Shown: positions 8,815-18,129 of the stretch, one piece after another
Numbering within the stretch: position 1 is the stretch's first letter
How the letters are laid out: each line of letters opens with the position of its first letter
DNA from: Nitriliruptoraceae bacterium
GTDB taxonomy: Bacteria; Actinomycetota; Nitriliruptoria; Nitriliruptorales; Nitriliruptoraceae
NCBI GenBank assembly: GCA_003558435.1
Contig: PWLR01000184.1
Location: 1-40,684, forward strand
Length of the DNA: 40,684 nucleotides
Reading direction: 5' to 3'
Position numbers and translations under genes: made by a program
Notes under the pieces: generated by a model
Seen by the model: only the letters and a program-made list of their open reading frames with translations
What the model was told of the DNA's origin: nothing
The model's database searches: none

Positions 8815-10680
8815 TCACTCAACCGCGGCCGTGAGGGCCCGACGTCGCTGCTGCAGGGCGTTGAGCTCGCGCTGGACAGCGAGCAGCCGCTCGCGGTCCG
8901 TCGCGTGGTTCAGCTGGGAGAGCGTCTCACGCAGCTGCTGTTCCTGGGCCTGCAGCCGGTTGGCGAGCAGCTGGCGGACCCGGCCGACGATCACCGCCGG
9001 GGCGATCTCCGGGTCCTCGGTCTCCGGGTCCTCCTCGAGCGCCAGCGCACGCAGGACCCCTCGTAGCTCGTCGTTCGGCGCCGCATCGATCACCAGTTGC
9101 AGCGGCACGCCCGCGCCGCCCGCGCCGAAGAGGGTCGCGGCCAGCGCACGCGCGGTCTCGTGGCTGAAGTCGTCCTCGGTGAGCTCGAACCACTCGTCAG
9201 GCAGCAGCTCCGGATGCTGGATCGCCCCCCGGAGCACCGCACGTTCCAACCGGGCCCGCGGAGGGCTCGTCACCCGTCCCGTGTTCCGACCGGCGGGTGC
9301 GGCACGGCGGGTGGTCGCGATCCCCTCGTGGGCGTCGAGTTCCACTCCCGAACGAGCGGCGGTCCGTGCCACGAAGTCGTACGACATGCCGATCCCGTCC
9401 GCGACCTCGGTGCGGGCCCACTCGCGCCGCAGGTCGAGGTCGGGTTCGCGGCCGAGTACCTCGATGACGTCGCGGAGCGCCTTGATCCGGCCGGCTTCGG
9501 AGGTCAGGTCGGCCGTGCCGAGGTGGTGGCGCACCACGAACGGCACGACGGGGGTGGCGCCGTCGACCGCGGTACGCAGACCCTCGGCCCCGACCTCGCG
9601 GACCAGGTCCGCCGGATCGCTCTTGTCGGGTAGGACCAGCACCCGCAGGTCGAGTGCGGAACCCTGGCCGTCCGAACGCAGTTCACGGGCGGCCTCCCAG
9701 GCGCGTTCCGCGGCCTTCACCCCGGCGGCGTCACCATCGAAGGCGAGCACGACCCGTTGGGCGTAGCGCGCGATCATCCTCAGGTGCTCGGTCCCGACCG
9801 CGGTCCCGCAGGTGGCGACCGCGTTGGCGAACCCGGCCTGGTTGAGGGCCATCACATCGGTGTAGCCCTCGCAGACCAGGACCTGTTCGGCCCGGACGAT
9901 CTCCGGGCGCGCCTGGGGGACGCCGTAGAGCACCCGGGTCTTCTTGTACAGCGGGGTCTCCGCCGAGTTGAGGTACTTCGGAGGTTCGAAGTCGCCGTAG
10001 TCGAGCTCCGGCAGCACCCGTCCGCCGAACCCGATCACGTCGCCACCCGGGTCGTGGATCGGGAAGACGAGCCGGCCGCGGAACCGGTCGCGCAATCCGC
10101 CGCGGTCGTTGCGCATCGACAGCCCGGTGGTGATCAGGTCCTCGGCCGGGAAGCCCTTGTCGGTCAGCGCGAGCGACAGCGCATCCCACCGGTTGGGCGC
10201 GTAACCGAGATCGAAGGTGCGCGCCTCGGCCTTGCCGAACCCGCGTCCACGTAGGTAGTCCCGCGCGACCTCGCCCTCGTCCGAGAAGAGTTGCTCGGTG
10301 AAGAACTCCGCCGCAGCAGCGGTCACCGCCACCAGTCGGGAACGTTGCCCCACTTCGCGCTGCTCGCGCGCGGTCATCTGTTCGTAGCGGAGCTGGAAAC
10401 CGGTACGGCGGGCGAGTTGCTCGACGGCTTCCGGGAACTCCAGGCCCTCGATGCGCATCAGGAAGTCGTAGATGTCGCCGGAGGCCCCGCACCCGAAACA
10501 GTTGAAGAAGTTGCCGTCCTGGGTGACGGTGAACGACGGCGTGCGCTCGGTGTGGAAGGGACAGAGGCCCTTGTGCGACTTCCCGGCTCGCTTCAGGGTG
10601 GTGTAGTCGCCCACGACCGCGACGATGTCGGCCTGCCTGCGCAGGTCCTCGATGTCGTCCTTGACGATGCGGCCGGCCAT
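8815..10680 (-). CDS. dnaG: DNA primase
   Basis: This 621-residue replication primase makes RNA primers at the fork. The N-terminal CHC2 zinc-binding domain shows Cys40, His43, Cys61 and Cys64 ([21 protein letters not shown]). The catalytic core contains the TOPRIM motifs [10 protein letters not shown] and the acidic AFDGDAAG. The C-terminal ~190 residues form the less conserved helical region that binds the DnaB helicase. The start is ATG 10680 with GGGAGG 5-6 nt upstream; the GTG two codons earlier overlaps that site. It precedes the sigma gene on the same strand, the dnaG-rpoD half of the macromolecular synthesis operon; rpsU is absent. Confidence 0.96.
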   Translation of the reverse strand: MAGRIVKDDIEDLRRQADIVAVVGDYTTLKRAGKSHKGLCPFHTERTPSFTVTQDGNFFNCFGCGASGDIYDFLMRIEGLEFPEAVEQLARRTGFQLRYEQMTAREQREVGQRSRLVAVTAAAAEFFTEQLFSDEGEVARDYLRGRGFGKAEARTFDLGYAPNRWDALSLALTDKGFPAEDLITTGLSMRNDRGGLRDRFRGRLVFPIHDPGGDVIGFGGRVLPELDYGDFEPPKYLNSAETPLYKKTRVLYGVPQARPEIVRAEQVLVCEGYTDVMALNQAGFANAVATCGTAVGTEHLRMIARYAQRVVLAFDGDAAGVKAAERAWEAARELRSDGQGSALDLRVLVLPDKSDPADLVREVGAEGLRTAVDGATPVVPFVVRHHLGTADLTSEAGRIKALRDVIEVLGREPDLDLRREWARTEVADGIGMSYDFVARTAARSGVELDAHEGIATTRRAAPAGRNTGRVTSPPRARLERAVLRGAIQHPELLPDEWFELTEDDFSHETARALAATLFGAGGAGVPLQLVIDAAPNDELRGVLRALALEEDPETEDPEIAPAVIVGRVRQLLANRLQAQEQQLRETLSQLNHATDRERLLAVQRELNALQQRRRALTAAVE

Positions 10681-10752
10681 ACCCACCTCCCGCCCTGTTC
10701 GACCGACAGGGTCTCGACGGTCGTGCTCACGACCGACGTGCTCGCCAGGTCG

Positions 10753-10758
10753 AACCTA
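10753..10758 (-). promoter_or_regulatory. Putative dnaG -10 element TAGGTT
   Basis: TAGGTT on the minus strand lies 72 nt before the dnaG ATG, in the 119-nt gap after the DUF3151 gene. It is consistent with the window's TAnnnT pattern but has no visible -35. Confidence 0.35.
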
Positions 10759-10799
10759 CCGACGCAGGCGCCCGGGCCTGCGGCGAGGCACGTCCGGCG

Positions 10800-11234
10800 T
10801 CAGGCGGCGAGGTTCGCGTCGTCCCAGTCCGGATCCAGGTCGTGCAGGAACCGGGTGATGCGTTCGACCTCGGTGAGCTCGCCGATCTCCGCCGCTGCGA
10901 GGCGGAGCCGCACCAGACAGGCCAGGAACGGTCGGTTCGTCGGCTGGGACCAACGCACGAACCCGCTGCCGCCCCAGCCGTGACCGCGTAGCGCATCGAG
11001 GCCACGGTGGTAACCGACGCGGGCGTAGGCATAACGCTCGATGGCGCTGTCGCCGTGGGCGGCGAGCTGCGACCAGCCATCGACCACCTCGGGATGATCG
11101 CCGACGACGGCGCCGATGGCGGCTTTGCGCGCGCTGGTGTCCGCGGCGAGCGCATGCGAGAGGGCTTCACGGGCCTCGTCGGGGGCGGGGGGCAGCACGG
11201 TGTCGTGCCGGTCGGCCAGGGGCAGCTCGGCCAC
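10800..11234 (-). CDS. DUF3151-family protein
   Basis: This 144-residue cytosolic protein matches the actinobacterial DUF3151 family, whose function is unknown. Hallmarks are the N-terminal DTVLPP segment, the central YAYARVGYHRGLDALRGHGW block and the C-terminal IGELTEVERI...LHDLDPDWDD block. The frame is open far upstream through the antisense strand of the neighbouring peptidase gene, but only the last 144 residues are family-like. I chose GTG 11234 because GAGGTGA lies 4 nt before it. It is divergent from the M61 peptidase gene and runs toward dnaG. Confidence 0.85.
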   Translation of the reverse strand: MAELPLADRHDTVLPPAPDEAREALSHALAADTSARKAAIGAVVGDHPEVVDGWSQLAAHGDSAIERYAYARVGYHRGLDALRGHGWGGSGFVRWSQPTNRPFLACLVRLRLAAAEIGELTEVERITRFLHDLDPDWDDANLAA

Positions 11235-11334
11235 GTGGTCACCTCGGGATCGGATCGGGGGCGGGGGCGGGGGGCGTGATCTGGAGCGGGGTCGATGCGG
11301 GGGCGATCGGCGAAGGTAGCGCTCCACCCGGCGG

Positions 11335-11340
11335 TAGCCT
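11335..11340 (+). promoter_or_regulatory. Putative -10 element TAGCCT for the M61 peptidase gene
   Basis: TAGCCT lies 53 nt before the first ATG at 11394, in the divergent interval with the DUF3151 gene. Confidence 0.35.
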
Positions 11341-11393
11341 CCGAGCGGTCGCGGATCGAGCCGGTCGGGCCCGCCCGAACAAGCGAGTCCTCC

Positions 11394-13169
11394 ATGACCG
11401 ACATGACCGACATGACCGATCCCGCCCGTTCCGAGCCCATCCGCTACCGGGTGGATCTCACCGATCGCGTGCAGCATCTCGTACGCGTCACGGTGACCGT
11501 ACCGAGCGATCTCGCATCCGATGCACGGATCGTGCTCAGCGTGTGGACACCGGGCAGCTACGTGGTCCGCGACTACGTCCACCACGTCCAGTGGATCCGG
11601 GCCGAGGCGCCCGACGGCCGTCAGGTGGCGCTCCGGCCCGACGGTGGCACCGCCTGGCGCCTGCCCGCCGACCTCGACGGGCCGGTGGACGTCACCCTCG
11701 AGTTGTACGCCAACGAGCTCACGGTGCGGACCAACCACGTCGACGACCACCACGCGCTGTTGATCCCGGCGGCGACCTTCCCCTACGTCGAGGGCGGCGA
11801 GGACCGACCCCACGAGATCCACCTGCCTGCCGCTCCCACCGGGCACCGTGTGTTCTCGCTGTTGCCCGCCACCGATGCCCCCGACACCTACCTCGCGGAG
11901 CATCGAGACCACCTGATCGACAGCGCCTTCGAGGTCGGCGACCTGCCGCGCGTCGACTTCGAGGTCGCCGGGGTGCCCCACGTGTTCGTGTGGGCCGGCC
12001 ACGGCGGCACCCCCGACCTGCCCCGGGTCGCGCGCGACGCCACCGCGATCGGCGAGGCCTGCGTGGCGCTGTTCGACGGCGCGTTGCCGACCGACCGCTA
12101 CACCTTCCTGACCGTCGGTGCCGACGAGGGCGGAGGCGGACTCGAGCACCGCGACGGCGCGGTGCTGCAGATGCCGATCCGGGTGTTCCAGGACGACGAG
12201 CTCTACCGACGGTTCCAATCGCTGATCGCCCACGAGTACCTCCACCTGTGGAACGTCAAGCGGCTGGTGCCCGCCGCCCTGGTACGTCCGGGGTACGACC
12301 GACCGACCCGGTCCGAGTCGCTGTGGGTGGCGGAGGGGTGGACCGCCTACTACGACGAGCTGCTGCCGACCCGGGCGGGCCTCTGGACGGTCCGCCAGCT
12401 GCTCGACACCCTGCAGACCACCGCCCAGCGGGTGCGCGACACCCCGGGGACCCGGCTGCAGAGCCTCCGGCAGGCGTCCTACGAGGCGTGGACCAAGCAC
12501 TACGTGCGCGATGAGAACAGCCCCAATGCCATGACCGACTACTACGGCCACGGTTCGCTGGTCGCCTTCGAACTCGATCTCCGATTGCGCGCGGCCGACC
12601 CGGACGGCGACGGACTCGACACGGTCTTCCGGTTGTTGTGGGACCGCCATGCCGGTCAGGAGGCGGGCTACACCGAGGCCGACGTGCTGTCGGCGATCGC
12701 CGAGGTGGGTGGCGACCCGCTCGCCGCGCTGATCGACACCCGGGTGGGGACCGCCGGCGCGCCCGAACTCGACGACATCGTCACCGCCGTCGGGCTCACC
12801 TGGTCGAGCGCCGAGGGCCCGACCCCGCCGCACCTCGGCGTCGAGGCTCGCGACGACGACCGGGGCGTGATCTTCGGCTCCGTGCTCCGCGACGGCCCGG
12901 CATGGCAGGCCGGGCTGACCGGGGGCGACCAGCTGATCGCCATCGACGGACGGGTCGTCGGGTCCGGGCAGCTGAAGGTCACGCTGCTCGCCCACCAGGC
13001 CGGGGACACCGTGGAGGTCGCCGTGCGGCGGGGTCCACGGCTGCTGCTGTTACCGGTGACCCTCGGGGAGCCGGTCCCGGCATCGCGGCTCGGGCCGAGT
13101 CCCTCCGCCGGCGACCTGCAGCGCGAGGCCTTCCGCCGCTGGACCGGTCACCCGCTGCCCGCCGCGTGA
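11394..13169 (+). CDS. M61-family metallopeptidase with PDZ domain
   Basis: This 591-residue protein is a gluzincin of the M61 (glycyl-aminopeptidase-like) family. The N-terminal M61 beta domain spans about 15-190. The catalytic core has the family signature GGGLEHRDG (247-255), the zinc motif HEYLH with His280 and His284 and catalytic Glu281, and the third ligand Glu314 in WVAEG. A PDZ domain occupies about 480-565 (VLRDGPAWQAGLTGGDQLI). No signal peptide is visible, so it is probably cytosolic; the substrate is unknown. The first nine residues come from three consecutive ATG-ACC-GAY units, giving three possible in-frame starts. Confidence 0.88.
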   Translation: MTDMTDMTDPARSEPIRYRVDLTDRVQHLVRVTVTVPSDLASDARIVLSVWTPGSYVVRDYVHHVQWIRAEAPDGRQVALRPDGGTAWRLPADLDGPVDVTLELYANELTVRTNHVDDHHALLIPAATFPYVEGGEDRPHEIHLPAAPTGHRVFSLLPATDAPDTYLAEHRDHLIDSAFEVGDLPRVDFEVAGVPHVFVWAGHGGTPDLPRVARDATAIGEACVALFDGALPTDRYTFLTVGADEGGGGLEHRDGAVLQMPIRVFQDDELYRRFQSLIAHEYLHLWNVKRLVPAALVRPGYDRPTRSESLWVAEGWTAYYDELLPTRAGLWTVRQLLDTLQTTAQRVRDTPGTRLQSLRQASYEAWTKHYVRDENSPNAMTDYYGHGSLVAFELDLRLRAADPDGDGLDTVFRLLWDRHAGQEAGYTEADVLSAIAEVGGDPLAALIDTRVGTAGAPELDDIVTAVGLTWSSAEGPTPPHLGVEARDDDRGVIFGSVLRDGPAWQAGLTGGDQLIAIDGRVVGSGQLKVTLLAHQAGDTVEVAVRRGPRLLLLPVTLGEPVPASRLGPSPSAGDLQREAFRRWTGHPLPAA

Positions 13170-13236
13170 CCGCGACCCGGAGCGCACGCAGTCGGCCGCC
13201 CGTGGACGATCAGCCAGCCGCGGCCTCGCCCGGCCA

Positions 13237-13252
13237 GCCGCCGCTCGGCGGC
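13237..13252 (+). terminator. Short hairpin after the M61 gene
   Basis: GCCGCC and GGCGGC pair around a GCTC loop, 67 nt after the peptidase stop codon and before the ole promoter region. There is no T-run, so this is a weak candidate. Confidence 0.25.
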
Positions 13253-13298
13253 GAACCATCGGACCGGACCACCACCGACGGGTCACCGGCCGGTCTGC

Positions 13299-13312
13299 TT
13301 ACGGTGGCGTAA
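13299..13312. promoter_or_regulatory. Inverted repeat overlapping the probable oleA promoter
   Basis: TTACG-GTGG-CGTAA is a perfect 5-bp inverted repeat with a 4-nt spacer. It overlaps the candidate -10 TAACCT (13310-13315) and lies about 110 nt before the oleA ATG. Its form suits a dimeric repressor of the TetR or a similar class, but no regulator gene is adjacent. Confidence 0.4.
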
Positions 13313-13419
13313 CCTCTGCCCCCGGTCGGTCCCGCCGTCCACCTGCACGACCCCCTCACGCTGCACCTCCCGCCGCGACGGTTCGCGGCCTCCACCCTCC
13401 ATCCCACGCGAGGATCGTC

Positions 13420-14445
13420 ATGCACGGCAACGCCACCCTGCGCCACACCAACACCTCCGTGCTGTCGGTCACCGCCGTCGATGCGCCCGAGGTCGTCCCG
13501 TCGTCGGTGTTCGACGACCGGCTCGCGGAGACCTACGAACGGCTCGGCGTCCGCGCGGGCCTCCTGGAGGAGGTCGCCGGCATCAAGGAGCGACGTTGGT
13601 GGGACGCCGAGATGTCCTTCGCCGATGCGGCGGCGCTGGCCGGTGAGACCGCGCTGGCGGAGGCCGGCATCGACCGGCAGGAGGTCGGCCTGCTGGTCGA
13701 CACCTCGGTGTCCCGCGACCATCTCGAGCCCTCGGCGGCGGTCGCGGTGCACCATTCGCTCGGCCTGTCGACGGCCTGCATCAACTTCGACCTCGCCAAC
13801 GCCTGCCTGGGGTTCGTCAACGCGATGAGCCTGGCCGCCTACATGATCGACGCGGGCCAGATCGAGTACGCGTTGATCGTCGACGGCGAGGGCAGTCGTC
13901 GCCCCCAGGAGACCACGCTCGACCGCCTGGCCGGCCCCGATGCGACCAAGGCGCAACTGTTCGGCGAGTTCGCGACCCTGACGTTGGGGTCCGGGTCCGC
14001 CGCGATGGTCCTCGGACGCAGTGACGCCCATCCGGACGGCCACCGCCTACTCGGCGGCGAGGCGCGCACGGGCAGCCAGCACCACCAACTCTGCTACGGC
14101 GATCTCGACCGCATGTGGACCGACACGGCCGGGTTGCTCGAGGCCGGCCTGGCGGTCGCCGACGAGACGTGGGCCGCCGCCGCGCGCAACGGTTGGGAGT
14201 GGAGCACCGTCGAGCACTTCATCATGCACCAGGTCTCCGCGGTCCACACGATGATGATGCAGAAGCAGCTCGGCATCGATCCGGAGAAGGCGCCGCTGAC
14301 CTTCCCGACCTACGGCAACATCGGTCCCGGGTCGATCCCGACCACGCTCGCCAAGCACCAGCACAACATCACGCCCGGCGAACGCGTGATCCTGACCGGC
14401 ATCGGCTCCGGCATCAACACGACCGCGGTCGAACTGCTGTGGTGA
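13420..14445 (+). CDS. oleA: OleA: acyl-CoA head-to-head condensing thiolase
   Basis: This 341-residue thiolase-fold protein is predicted to condense two fatty acyl-CoAs to a 2-alkyl-3-ketoacid, the first step of long-chain olefin synthesis. The catalytic Cys129 lies in NACLGF, His270 in IMHQVS and Asn300 in TYGNIGPGS. Glu103 in DHLEPSAA matches the glutamate that distinguishes OleA from FabH-type enzymes. Length and motifs fit OleA, and the oleBC and oleD genes follow in a coupled operon, which settles the choice against FabH. The ATG has GAGG about 6 nt upstream. Its stop codon overlaps the next start (GTGA). Confidence 0.93.
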   Translation: MHGNATLRHTNTSVLSVTAVDAPEVVPSSVFDDRLAETYERLGVRAGLLEEVAGIKERRWWDAEMSFADAAALAGETALAEAGIDRQEVGLLVDTSVSRDHLEPSAAVAVHHSLGLSTACINFDLANACLGFVNAMSLAAYMIDAGQIEYALIVDGEGSRRPQETTLDRLAGPDATKAQLFGEFATLTLGSGSAAMVLGRSDAHPDGHRLLGGEARTGSQHHQLCYGDLDRMWTDTAGLLEAGLAVADETWAAAARNGWEWSTVEHFIMHQVSAVHTMMMQKQLGIDPEKAPLTFPTYGNIGPGSIPTTLAKHQHNITPGERVILTGIGSGINTTAVELLW

Positions 14446-17102
14446 GCAGCGCCCCCCGCGCCCCGGCGACGCTCCCGCCTCCGGGGCTGCCGGGCCTGGA
14501 CCCGTCGTGGTCCCGTCTGGTCACCGCGCCCGATGCCGACGGCATCGGGCGGACCTGGCACGTGCTCGACACCGGCCAGCCCGACGCGGCCGGGACCCTG
14601 CTGTGCGTCCACGGCAACCCGACCTGGTCGTATCTGTGGCGCGGGTTGCTGGCCTCGGCGCCGGCCGGGTGGCGCGTCGTCGCCGTCGACCAGTTGGAGA
14701 TGGGCTTCTCGGAGCGCACCGGTAGCGCCCGGGGCCTGCAGCGTCGCATCGATGATCTCGGTGGGCTGACCGAGACGCTGGGGATCGCCGGGCCGGTGAT
14801 CACCGTCGCGCACGACTGGGGCGGTCCGGTGTCGCTCGGCTGGGCGCTGGCCCACCGTGAGCAGCTCGCCGGGATCGTGCTGACCAACACCGCGGTGCAC
14901 CAGCCCGAGGGCTCCCCCGCGCCGAGGTTGATCCGCATGGCGAGAACGCCGGGGGTGCTGGATGCCAGCTGTGTGCGCACCAGCGCCTTCATCCGCGGAG
15001 CGCTCGCCATGGCCCGCCCGCCACTGCCGTCGGAGGTCCAGGACGCCTACCACGCCCCGTACCTCGACGCCGATCGGCGCCACGGGATCGGCGGGTTCGT
15101 CCGCGACATCCCCTTGGAGGCCTCGCACCCCAGCGCCGCCGCGCTGGACGCGGTCGCCGACGGTCTCGGGACACTCGCGGACGTGCCGGTGTTGCTGCTG
15201 TGGGGACCCTCCGACCCGGTGTTCTCCGACCTCTACCTCCACGACCTCGAGGCACGGCTGCCGCACGCCGCCGTGCACCGGTTCGCCGGCGCCAGCCATC
15301 TCGTGCCCGAGGACGCCGAGGTCGCGGGCACCCTGACCCGGTGGCTCGGCACGGACCTCGCGGTCGACGGCGCGGACCTCGCCGGGCCAGCGGAGTCCGG
15401 CGTGAGCGACACCGACGCGCCGCCGTCACCGAGCGGCCGGCGCCAGCCCCTGTGGGCCGCGATCGAGGACCCGACCCGGGCCGAGTTCCCCGCGATCGTC
15501 GAGATGCCGGCCGTCGGGGGGAGACGGTTCGCCCGGCCGGTTCGTGACGGCGCGCCGGTGGCCGAGCCGACCGTGTTGAGCTTCGGGGAACTCGCCGAGC
15601 ACGTACGCCACCTCGCCGCCGGCCTGGTGGACCTCGGCGTCGCCCCGGGTGACCGGGTCGCGTTGCTGGTGACACCGGGCATCGAGCTCGCGACCGCCAT
15701 CTACGCCTGCTGGAGGATCGGGGCCGTGGCCGTCGTCGCCGATGCCGGCCTCGGTGCCAAGGGCATCACCGGGGCCCTGAAGAGCGCCGCGCCCGACCAT
15801 CTCGTGGGGATCCCGCGCGCCCTGCTGGCAGCGCGGGCACTCGGCTGGCCGGGACAGCGCATCGCCGCCGGAGGCGCCGACGACCGTGTCCGCCGGCTCA
15901 CCGGCACGCGCACCTCGCTGGACGAGCTGCGCGCACGGGGCGCGTCGTTGCCGCTGCCACCGACGCCGTCCGCCGACGCGGAGGCGGTGGTGGTCTTCAC
16001 CTCCGGCGCGACCGGGGCCGCCAAAGGGGTCGTGTACCGCCACCACCAGCTACAGGCCCAGCGCGACGCGCTGATGGCCGTCTACGAGATCGCTCCCGAC
16101 GACCGGCTGGTGGCCGCCTTCGCCCCGTTCGCGCTCTACGGACCCACGATGGGGATCACCTCCGTGGTCCCGGACATGGACGTCACGGCACCGAGCACCC
16201 TGCAGGCCCAGGCCCTGGCCGACGCCGCGACCGCGATCGGTGCGACGCTGGTGTTCGCCTCTCCGGCCGCGCTGGTCAACGTCGTGGCGACCGCGACCGA
16301 CCTCGATCCCAGCAGCCTCGACGCGTTGGCCAACGTCCGTCTGCTGATGTCGGCCGGCGCGCCCATCCCCCCGGAGCTGCTCCGCAAGGTCGGCGCGGTG
16401 ATGCCCAACGCCGAACCCCACACCCCCTACGGCATGACCGAGGCGCTGCCGGTGGCCGACATCTCGCTCGAGGGGATCGAGGCCGCCGGAACGGGCGACG
16501 GCGTGTGTGTCGGGACCCCGGTCCCCGGGGTGGAGATCGCGATCAGCCCGATCGACGAGCTGGGCCGGGCCGACGGTGCGCTCACCGCCGAGCCGGACAT
16601 CACCGGCGAGATCTGCGTGCGGGCCGATCACGTCAAGGACCGTTACGACCGGCTGTACGCGACCGAGGCCGCCAGTTCGCGTGATGCGGGCTGGCACCGC
16701 AGTGGCGACGTCGGCCACCTCGACGAGCACGGTCGACTGTGGGTCGAGGGTCGCCTGGTCCACGTCATCACGACCGCCGCCGGGGTCGTGACCCCCGTCG
16801 GGATCGAACGACGGGTCGAAGGCCTGCCCCACATCCGCCTGGCGGCGGCCGTCGGCGTCGGGCCACCCGGCACGCAGCAGCTCGTGGTGGTGGTCTCGAC
16901 CGATCCCACGGCTCCCAACGGTGGTCTCGGTCCCCGGTCGCTGGCAGCGGCGGTCCGACGCGTGGTCGACGTGCCCGTCGCCGCGGTGCTGGTCGCCCCC
17001 TCGTTGCCCGTCGACATCCGGCACAACTCCAAGATCGACCGGGCCCGGCTGGCCGACTGGGCCACGAAGGTCCTGGCCGGCGAACGGGCGGGCACGCCAT
17101 GA
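14442..17102 (+). CDS. oleBC: OleBC fusion: beta-lactone decarboxylase and beta-lactone synthetase
   Basis: This 886-residue protein fuses two enzymes. Residues 1-310 are OleB, an alpha/beta hydrolase of the haloalkane dehalogenase group: oxyanion motif HGNPTWSYLWR (57-67), nucleophile Asp125 in AHDWGGPV, a probable acid in GPSDPVF (near 258) and His286 in ASHLVPED. A Pro/Ser linker (310-335) leads to OleC, an AMP-ligase-fold protein: P-loop TSGATGAAKG (520-529), YGMTE (663-667), HRSGDVG (752-758) and Lys864 in NSKIDR. Family knowledge says OleC closes the beta-hydroxy acid to a beta-lactone and OleB removes CO2 to give a cis-olefin. It starts by GTGA overlap with oleA and ends by ATGA overlap with oleD. 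Confidence 0.93.
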   Translation: MSSAPRAPATLPPPGLPGLDPSWSRLVTAPDADGIGRTWHVLDTGQPDAAGTLLCVHGNPTWSYLWRGLLASAPAGWRVVAVDQLEMGFSERTGSARGLQRRIDDLGGLTETLGIAGPVITVAHDWGGPVSLGWALAHREQLAGIVLTNTAVHQPEGSPAPRLIRMARTPGVLDASCVRTSAFIRGALAMARPPLPSEVQDAYHAPYLDADRRHGIGGFVRDIPLEASHPSAAALDAVADGLGTLADVPVLLLWGPSDPVFSDLYLHDLEARLPHAAVHRFAGASHLVPEDAEVAGTLTRWLGTDLAVDGADLAGPAESGVSDTDAPPSPSGRRQPLWAAIEDPTRAEFPAIVEMPAVGGRRFARPVRDGAPVAEPTVLSFGELAEHVRHLAAGLVDLGVAPGDRVALLVTPGIELATAIYACWRIGAVAVVADAGLGAKGITGALKSAAPDHLVGIPRALLAARALGWPGQRIAAGGADDRVRRLTGTRTSLDELRARGASLPLPPTPSADAEAVVVFTSGATGAAKGVVYRHHQLQAQRDALMAVYEIAPDDRLVAAFAPFALYGPTMGITSVVPDMDVTAPSTLQAQALADAATAIGATLVFASPAALVNVVATATDLDPSSLDALANVRLLMSAGAPIPPELLRKVGAVMPNAEPHTPYGMTEALPVADISLEGIEAAGTGDGVCVGTPVPGVEIAISPIDELGRADGALTAEPDITGEICVRADHVKDRYDRLYATEAASSRDAGWHRSGDVGHLDEHGRLWVEGRLVHVITTAAGVVTPVGIERRVEGLPHIRLAAAVGVGPPGTQQLVVVVSTDPTAPNGGLGPRSLAAAVRRVVDVPVAAVLVAPSLPVDIRHNSKIDRARLADWATKVLAGERAGTP

Positions 17103-18088
17103 GGGTCCTGGTCACCGGCGCGAGCGGGATGTACGGCGGCGGGGTCGCCCGCGCACTCGTCGAGCGCGGCGACGAGGTCACCGTCCTCCAGCGTCGCCCG
17201 GCCGGGGTGCCGGGTGCGCTCGAGGTACGTGGCGACATCACCGACCCCGGGGCGCTCGCACGCGCCGTGGCCGCCCAGGACGCGATCATCCACCTCGCCG
17301 CCCGGGTCGCGGTCGTCGGCGAGTGGCCGGAGTTCGAACGCATCAACGTCCACGGCACCGCGGCCCTGATCGATGCGGCCCGCCACGCGGGGGTCGGACG
17401 TTTCGTGTTCGTCTCGTCACCGTCGGTCGCCCATCGGGGCGAGGCGCTCGTGGGCGCGCGGGCCGAGCCCGCCGACCCCGATCGTGCCCGCGGCAACTAC
17501 GCCCGCAGCAAGGCCATGGCCGAACGCATCGCGCTGGCGGCCGACCGGGGACCGGGCCAGGGCATGTCGGTGGTCGCGATCCGGCCGCACCTGGTGTGGG
17601 GACCCGGCGACACCCAGCTGATCGGTCGCATCGTGGAGCGGGCACGGACCGGCCGGCTGGCGCTGATCGACCAGGGTGCGGCGCTGATCGACACCACCTA
17701 CGTCGACAACGCCGTCGAGGCCACCGTCGCCGCGGTCGACCGCTGCGAGGACGTCCACGGACGGGCCTTCGTGATCTCCAACGGCGAGCCCCGCCCGGTC
17801 CGTGAGATCCTGACCGAGGTCTGTCGGGCCGCCGGCGTGGAGCCGCCCCGTCGACGTGTGCCCTTCCGCGTGGCGCACGCGGGCGGCGCGGCCGCCGAAG
17901 CCGTGTGGCGAGGCCTCGGTCGCGAGGACGATCCGCCGATGACCGCCTTCCTGGCCGAACAACTGGCGACGGCGCACTGGTTCGACCAGCGGGAGACCAT
18001 GGCCGCGCTCGAGTGGTCGCCCCGGGTCCCGCTGGCGGAGGGCTTCGAGCGGCTGAGCCGGGCCTACCAGGACGCGGCCGCGCCCTGA
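17099..18088 (+). CDS. oleD: OleD: NADPH-dependent 2-alkyl-3-ketoacid reductase
   Basis: This 329-residue extended short-chain dehydrogenase is predicted to reduce the OleA product to a 2-alkyl-3-hydroxyacid. It shows the N-terminal dinucleotide motif GASGMYGGG (7-15), Ser106/107 in FVSSPS, and the catalytic Tyr134 and Lys138 in NYARSKAM. The following QRRP (31-34) positions basic residues as expected for NADPH preference. Its ATG overlaps the oleBC stop as ATGA, so the three genes should be translated in fixed ratio. It is convergent with manA. A long open frame extends upstream inside oleBC but is a shadow. Confidence 0.92.
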   Translation: MRVLVTGASGMYGGGVARALVERGDEVTVLQRRPAGVPGALEVRGDITDPGALARAVAAQDAIIHLAARVAVVGEWPEFERINVHGTAALIDAARHAGVGRFVFVSSPSVAHRGEALVGARAEPADPDRARGNYARSKAMAERIALAADRGPGQGMSVVAIRPHLVWGPGDTQLIGRIVERARTGRLALIDQGAALIDTTYVDNAVEATVAAVDRCEDVHGRAFVISNGEPRPVREILTEVCRAAGVEPPRRRVPFRVAHAGGAAAEAVWRGLGREDDPPMTAFLAEQLATAHWFDQRETMAALEWSPRVPLAEGFERLSRAYQDAAAP

Positions 18089-18091
18089 GGC

Positions 18092-18121
18092 GGCCGCAGG
18101 CGTGACACCTGGCCGCAGGCG
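18092..18121. repeat. 11-bp direct repeat between oleD and manA
   Basis: GGCCGCAGGCG occurs at 18092-18102 and 18111-18121, in the 41-nt gap between two converging genes. It does not form an obvious hairpin. Confidence 0.6.
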
Positions 18122-18129
18122 GGTGGGCG

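Noticed and set aside
10800-12995. A 731-codon minus-strand frame ending in the DUF3151 protein
   Set aside because: Only the last 144 residues are DUF3151; the rest is antisense to the M61 peptidase. A start with a good ribosome site at 11234 explains the real gene.
14115-14441. N-terminal extension of OleBC into oleA
   Set aside because: The extension is an Arg-rich shadow of oleA; the GTG at 14442 overlapping the oleA stop gives a normal OleB start.
13420-14445. Reading the condensing enzyme as FabH or a generic ketosynthase III
   Set aside because: The Glu in DHLEPSA, the sequence around the catalytic Cys and the coupled oleBC-oleD genes fit OleA better.
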